A DNA stretch of 9,229 nt, taken from contig CAMLOC010000090.1 of NCBI GenBank assembly GCA_946481465.1, positions 1 through 9,229 of the forward strand, in the 5' to 3' direction. The translations under genes were made by a program, and so were the position numbers. Source of the stretch: an uncultured Shinella sp. (GTDB lineage Bacteria > Pseudomonadota > Alphaproteobacteria > Rhizobiales > Rhizobiaceae). This document shows positions 7,446 to 9,229 of the stretch, piece by piece (the first letter of the stretch is position 1; the number at the start of each line of letters is the position of its first letter). Below the pieces are notes generated by a model, which worked only from the letters and a program-made list of their open reading frames with translations, did not search any database and was not told the DNA's origin.

Positions 7446-7943
7446 ATGACGGGCGAGGCGCGCGCACTCACCCATATCGACGCCTCCGGCAAGGCCGACA
7501 TGGTGGACGTCGGCGACAAGGCCGAGACGGTGCGCATTGCGCTTGCCGAAGGGTGCATCCGCATGGCGCCCGAAACGCTGGACCTCATTCTCACCGGCAA
7601 TGCCAAGAAGGGCGACGTGATCGGCACGGCGCGCCTTGCCGGCATCATGGCCGCCAAGCAGACCGCCAGCCTCATCCCGCTCTGCCATCCGCTGATGCTG
7701 ACCAAGGTCGCCGTCGATATCCGCGAGGACCGCGCCCTGCCGGGCCTGCGCGTCGAGGCGATGGCCAAGCTCACCGGCCGCACCGGCGTGGAGATGGAGG
7801 CGCTTACCGCCGTCAGCGTCGCCTGCCTCACCATCTACGACATGGCGAAGGCCGCAGACCGCGAGATGGAGATCGGCGGCATCCGCCTCGTCGAAAAATC
7901 CGGCGGCCGCTCCGGCGACTACCGGCGCGCAGAGGCCGGCTGA
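7446..7943 (+). CDS. moaC: Cyclic pyranopterin monophosphate synthase accessory protein MoaC
   Basis: MoaC (165 residues, normal length) converts 3',8-cyclo-7,8-dihydro-GTP, made by MoaA, into cyclic pyranopterin monophosphate, the first stable intermediate of molybdenum cofactor synthesis. Family motifs are intact: [13 protein letters not shown] (71-83), [13 protein letters not shown] (114-126), YDMAKA (131-136) with the expected catalytic Asp132 and Lys135, and KSGG (151-154). The ATG follows the trpC stop by 13 bases and has only a weak ribosome binding site. A five-codon reading frame starting at the trpC stop (ATG at 7432) ends at a TGA overlapping the moaC ATG, so ribosomes may be handed over from trpC. 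moeA overlaps its stop codon by one base. moaA, moaD and moaE are not in the window. Confidence 0.97.
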   Translation: MTGEARALTHIDASGKADMVDVGDKAETVRIALAEGCIRMAPETLDLILTGNAKKGDVIGTARLAGIMAAKQTASLIPLCHPLMLTKVAVDIREDRALPGLRVEAMAKLTGRTGVEMEALTAVSVACLTIYDMAKAADREMEIGGIRLVEKSGGRSGDYRRAEAG

Positions 7944-9193
7944 TGTCGCTGCTGCCCGTCGAAGACGCCCTCCAACGCCTGCTTTCCACCGCCCGGCCGA
8001 CGCCCCGCACGGAGACCGTCCCGCTGCACGAGGCCGACGGGCGCGTGCTGGCCGAGGACGTCGCCGCCCGGCTGACGCAGCCGCCCTTCGACAATTCCGC
8101 AATGGACGGTTATGCCGTGCGCCACGCGGATATCGCCACGCTCGGCTCGATCCTGACTGTGGCAGGCATGTCTTCCGCCGGCCACGCCTTCGAGGGCACC
8201 GCCGGCCCCGGCGAGGCCGTGCGCATCTTCACCGGCGCCCCCTTGCCCGCCTTCGCCGATACCGTGCTCCTGCAGGAGGATGCCGCGGTGCTGGAAGACG
8301 GCCGCATCCGCACCACCTTCCTCACGCCGAAGGGCCGCCATATCCGCCCGCGCGGCCAGGATTTCTCCGAGGGCGAGGTCGTCCTGAAGGCCGGCGACGT
8401 GCTCGATGCCGGCCGCCTGACGGTCGCGGCGGCCATGAACCATGCGGCGCTGTCCGTCCATGCCCGCCCGCGCATCGCCGTGCTCGCCACCGGTGATGAA
8501 CTCGTGCCGCCCGGCACGCCGCCCGGGACCAGCCAGATCATCGCCTCCAACAGCTACGGCGTCGCGGCCCTTGCCCGCGCGGCGGGCGCAGAGGTGATCG
8601 ACCTCGGCATCGTCGGCGACGACAAGGAGGCGATGCTTCAGGCCGTGCGCCGTGCGCTCTCGCTCGATATCGACGTGCTCGTCACGCTCGGCGGCGCCTC
8701 CGTCGGGGATTTCGACCTCGTGCAGCCCGTGCTCGGCGAGGCCGGCATGGAGCTCGACTTCTGGCGCATTGCCATGCGCCCCGGAAAGCCGCTGATGGTC
8801 GGCCGCCTCGGCGCCGTGCATGTCGTGGGCCTGCCCGGCAATCCCGTCTCGAGCCTCGTCTGCTCGCACCTCTTCCTCGTCCCCCTGGTGCGCCGCCTCG
8901 CGCACCTGCCCGCAGTAAGCCGCGAGTATCCGGCCATTGCCACCGTGCCGCTCAAGGAAAACGACCACCGGCGGGACTATGTCCGCGCGCGCATCGCCCG
9001 CGGCCCCGCCGGCGAACTCCTCGTCACGCCGCTGGACAAGCAGGATTCCTCCATGATGAAGGCCTTCGCCGCTGCCGAAGGCCTCCTCATCCGCCCGCCG
9101 CATGCCCCCGCGGCCCCCGCGGGCGCGCCCTGCACGGTGCTTCTCCTGCGCGAACCGTCCGCTGTGTACGTTATAGATAATCCGGAACAGTAG
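7943..9193 (+). CDS. moeA: Molybdopterin molybdenumtransferase MoeA
   Basis: MoeA (416 residues) inserts molybdate into adenylylated molybdopterin to yield molybdenum cofactor. Family motifs in order are PPFDNSAMDGYAV (47-59, with the conserved Asp of MDG), FTGAPLP (96-102), RPRGQDF (135-141), LATGDELV (181-188), TLGGASVGDFD (248-258, the MoCF-fold substrate loop, usually TGGVSVGDYD), MRPGKPL (278-284) and GLPGNPVS (296-303), followed by the C-terminal beta domain (about 325-405). The start ATG overlaps the moaC stop (TGATG) and has GAGG 7 bases upstream; this is clear translational coupling. The reading frame is open for 130 further codons upstream, but that stretch lies over moaC and is rejected. 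The last codons are unusually AT-rich and include the rare isoleucine codon ATA. Confidence 0.97.
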   Translation: MSLLPVEDALQRLLSTARPTPRTETVPLHEADGRVLAEDVAARLTQPPFDNSAMDGYAVRHADIATLGSILTVAGMSSAGHAFEGTAGPGEAVRIFTGAPLPAFADTVLLQEDAAVLEDGRIRTTFLTPKGRHIRPRGQDFSEGEVVLKAGDVLDAGRLTVAAAMNHAALSVHARPRIAVLATGDELVPPGTPPGTSQIIASNSYGVAALARAAGAEVIDLGIVGDDKEAMLQAVRRALSLDIDVLVTLGGASVGDFDLVQPVLGEAGMELDFWRIAMRPGKPLMVGRLGAVHVVGLPGNPVSSLVCSHLFLVPLVRRLAHLPAVSREYPAIATVPLKENDHRRDYVRARIARGPAGELLVTPLDKQDSSMMKAFAAAEGLLIRPPHAPAAPAGAPCTVLLLREPSAVYVIDNPEQ

Positions 9194-9229
9194 GCTATTT
9201 ACGGGAACAGGCGGGGGAATTCACGATCT
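9167..9229 (+). promoter_or_regulatory. AT-rich moeA 3' end and downstream gap, possible promoter region of the next gene
   Basis: From about 9167 the sequence becomes AT-rich for some 15 bases (TACGTTATAGATAAT) inside the moeA coding end, and CTATTT follows the stop at 9195-9200. Two GAAC motifs sit at 9185-9188 and 9205-9208, with another at 9152-9155. No start codon with a good ribosome binding site is visible before the edge. In Rhizobiales, as I recall, lexA often follows moeA, so this may be the beginning of its control region. The canonical alphaproteobacterial SOS box (GTTC-N7-GTTC) is not present in the visible part. Confidence 0.3.

Noticed and set aside
7553..7942. 130-codon N-terminal extension of the moeA frame
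   Set aside because: It overlaps moaC in another frame and encodes an H/R/G-rich string. The coupled ATG at 7943 has a good ribosome binding site and matches the usual MoeA start.
7919..9103. Long open frame antisense to moeA
   Set aside because: Same antisense artefact; MoeA motifs on the plus strand are complete.
9185..9208. LexA (SOS) box from the GAAC pair
   Set aside because: The motifs are separated by 16 bases, not 7, and no TTG-N11-CAA alternative was seen, so I do not call a LexA site.

Overview
The window is ordinary, well-packed chromosomal DNA from an alphaproteobacterium, most likely Rhizobiaceae (Rhizobium/Agrobacterium/Ensifer/Shinella type). This is inferred from high GC with strong G/C bias at third codon positions, protein wording typical of that group (for example GlmU '[12 protein letters not shown]'), and the gene order ppiD-trpD-trpC-moaC-moeA. 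I remember that order, with lexA next, from Rhizobiales genomes; it was not checked here.

Left half, minus strand (read from high to low coordinates): a Na+/phosphate cotransporter-family protein with a PhoU-like tail (1745-3394), then glmU (264-1637), then the first 50 codons of glmS (1-150, cut by the window edge). GlmS makes glucosamine-6-phosphate. GlmU acetylates and uridylylates glucosamine-1-phosphate to UDP-GlcNAc, the precursor of peptidoglycan and lipid A. A GC-rich hairpin after the transporter, followed by a candidate promoter overlapped by an inverted repeat, suggests that glmU-glmS is a transcription unit of its own.

Middle (3395-3676): a divergent intergenic region of 282 bases. 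It holds a good sigma70-like promoter for the transporter, a 7-bp inverted repeat in the transporter leader next to its ribosome binding site, and a 12-bp perfect palindrome. No convincing promoter for the rightward operon could be picked out.

Right half, plus strand: a tight run of five genes, ppiD (membrane-anchored periplasmic chaperone of the parvulin class), trpD and trpC (two steps of tryptophan synthesis), and moaC and moeA (molybdenum cofactor synthesis). The gaps are 19, 8 and 13 bases, and moaC/moeA overlap by one base, so they are probably co-transcribed. The last 36 bases, after moeA, probably lead into another gene just beyond the edge.

I found no sign of a novel system: no mobile element, CRISPR array, RNA gene, pseudogene or unexplained gene. 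The points worth a second look are small regulatory structures, start-site choices, a degenerate PpiD active site and the odd mix of functions in the operon.
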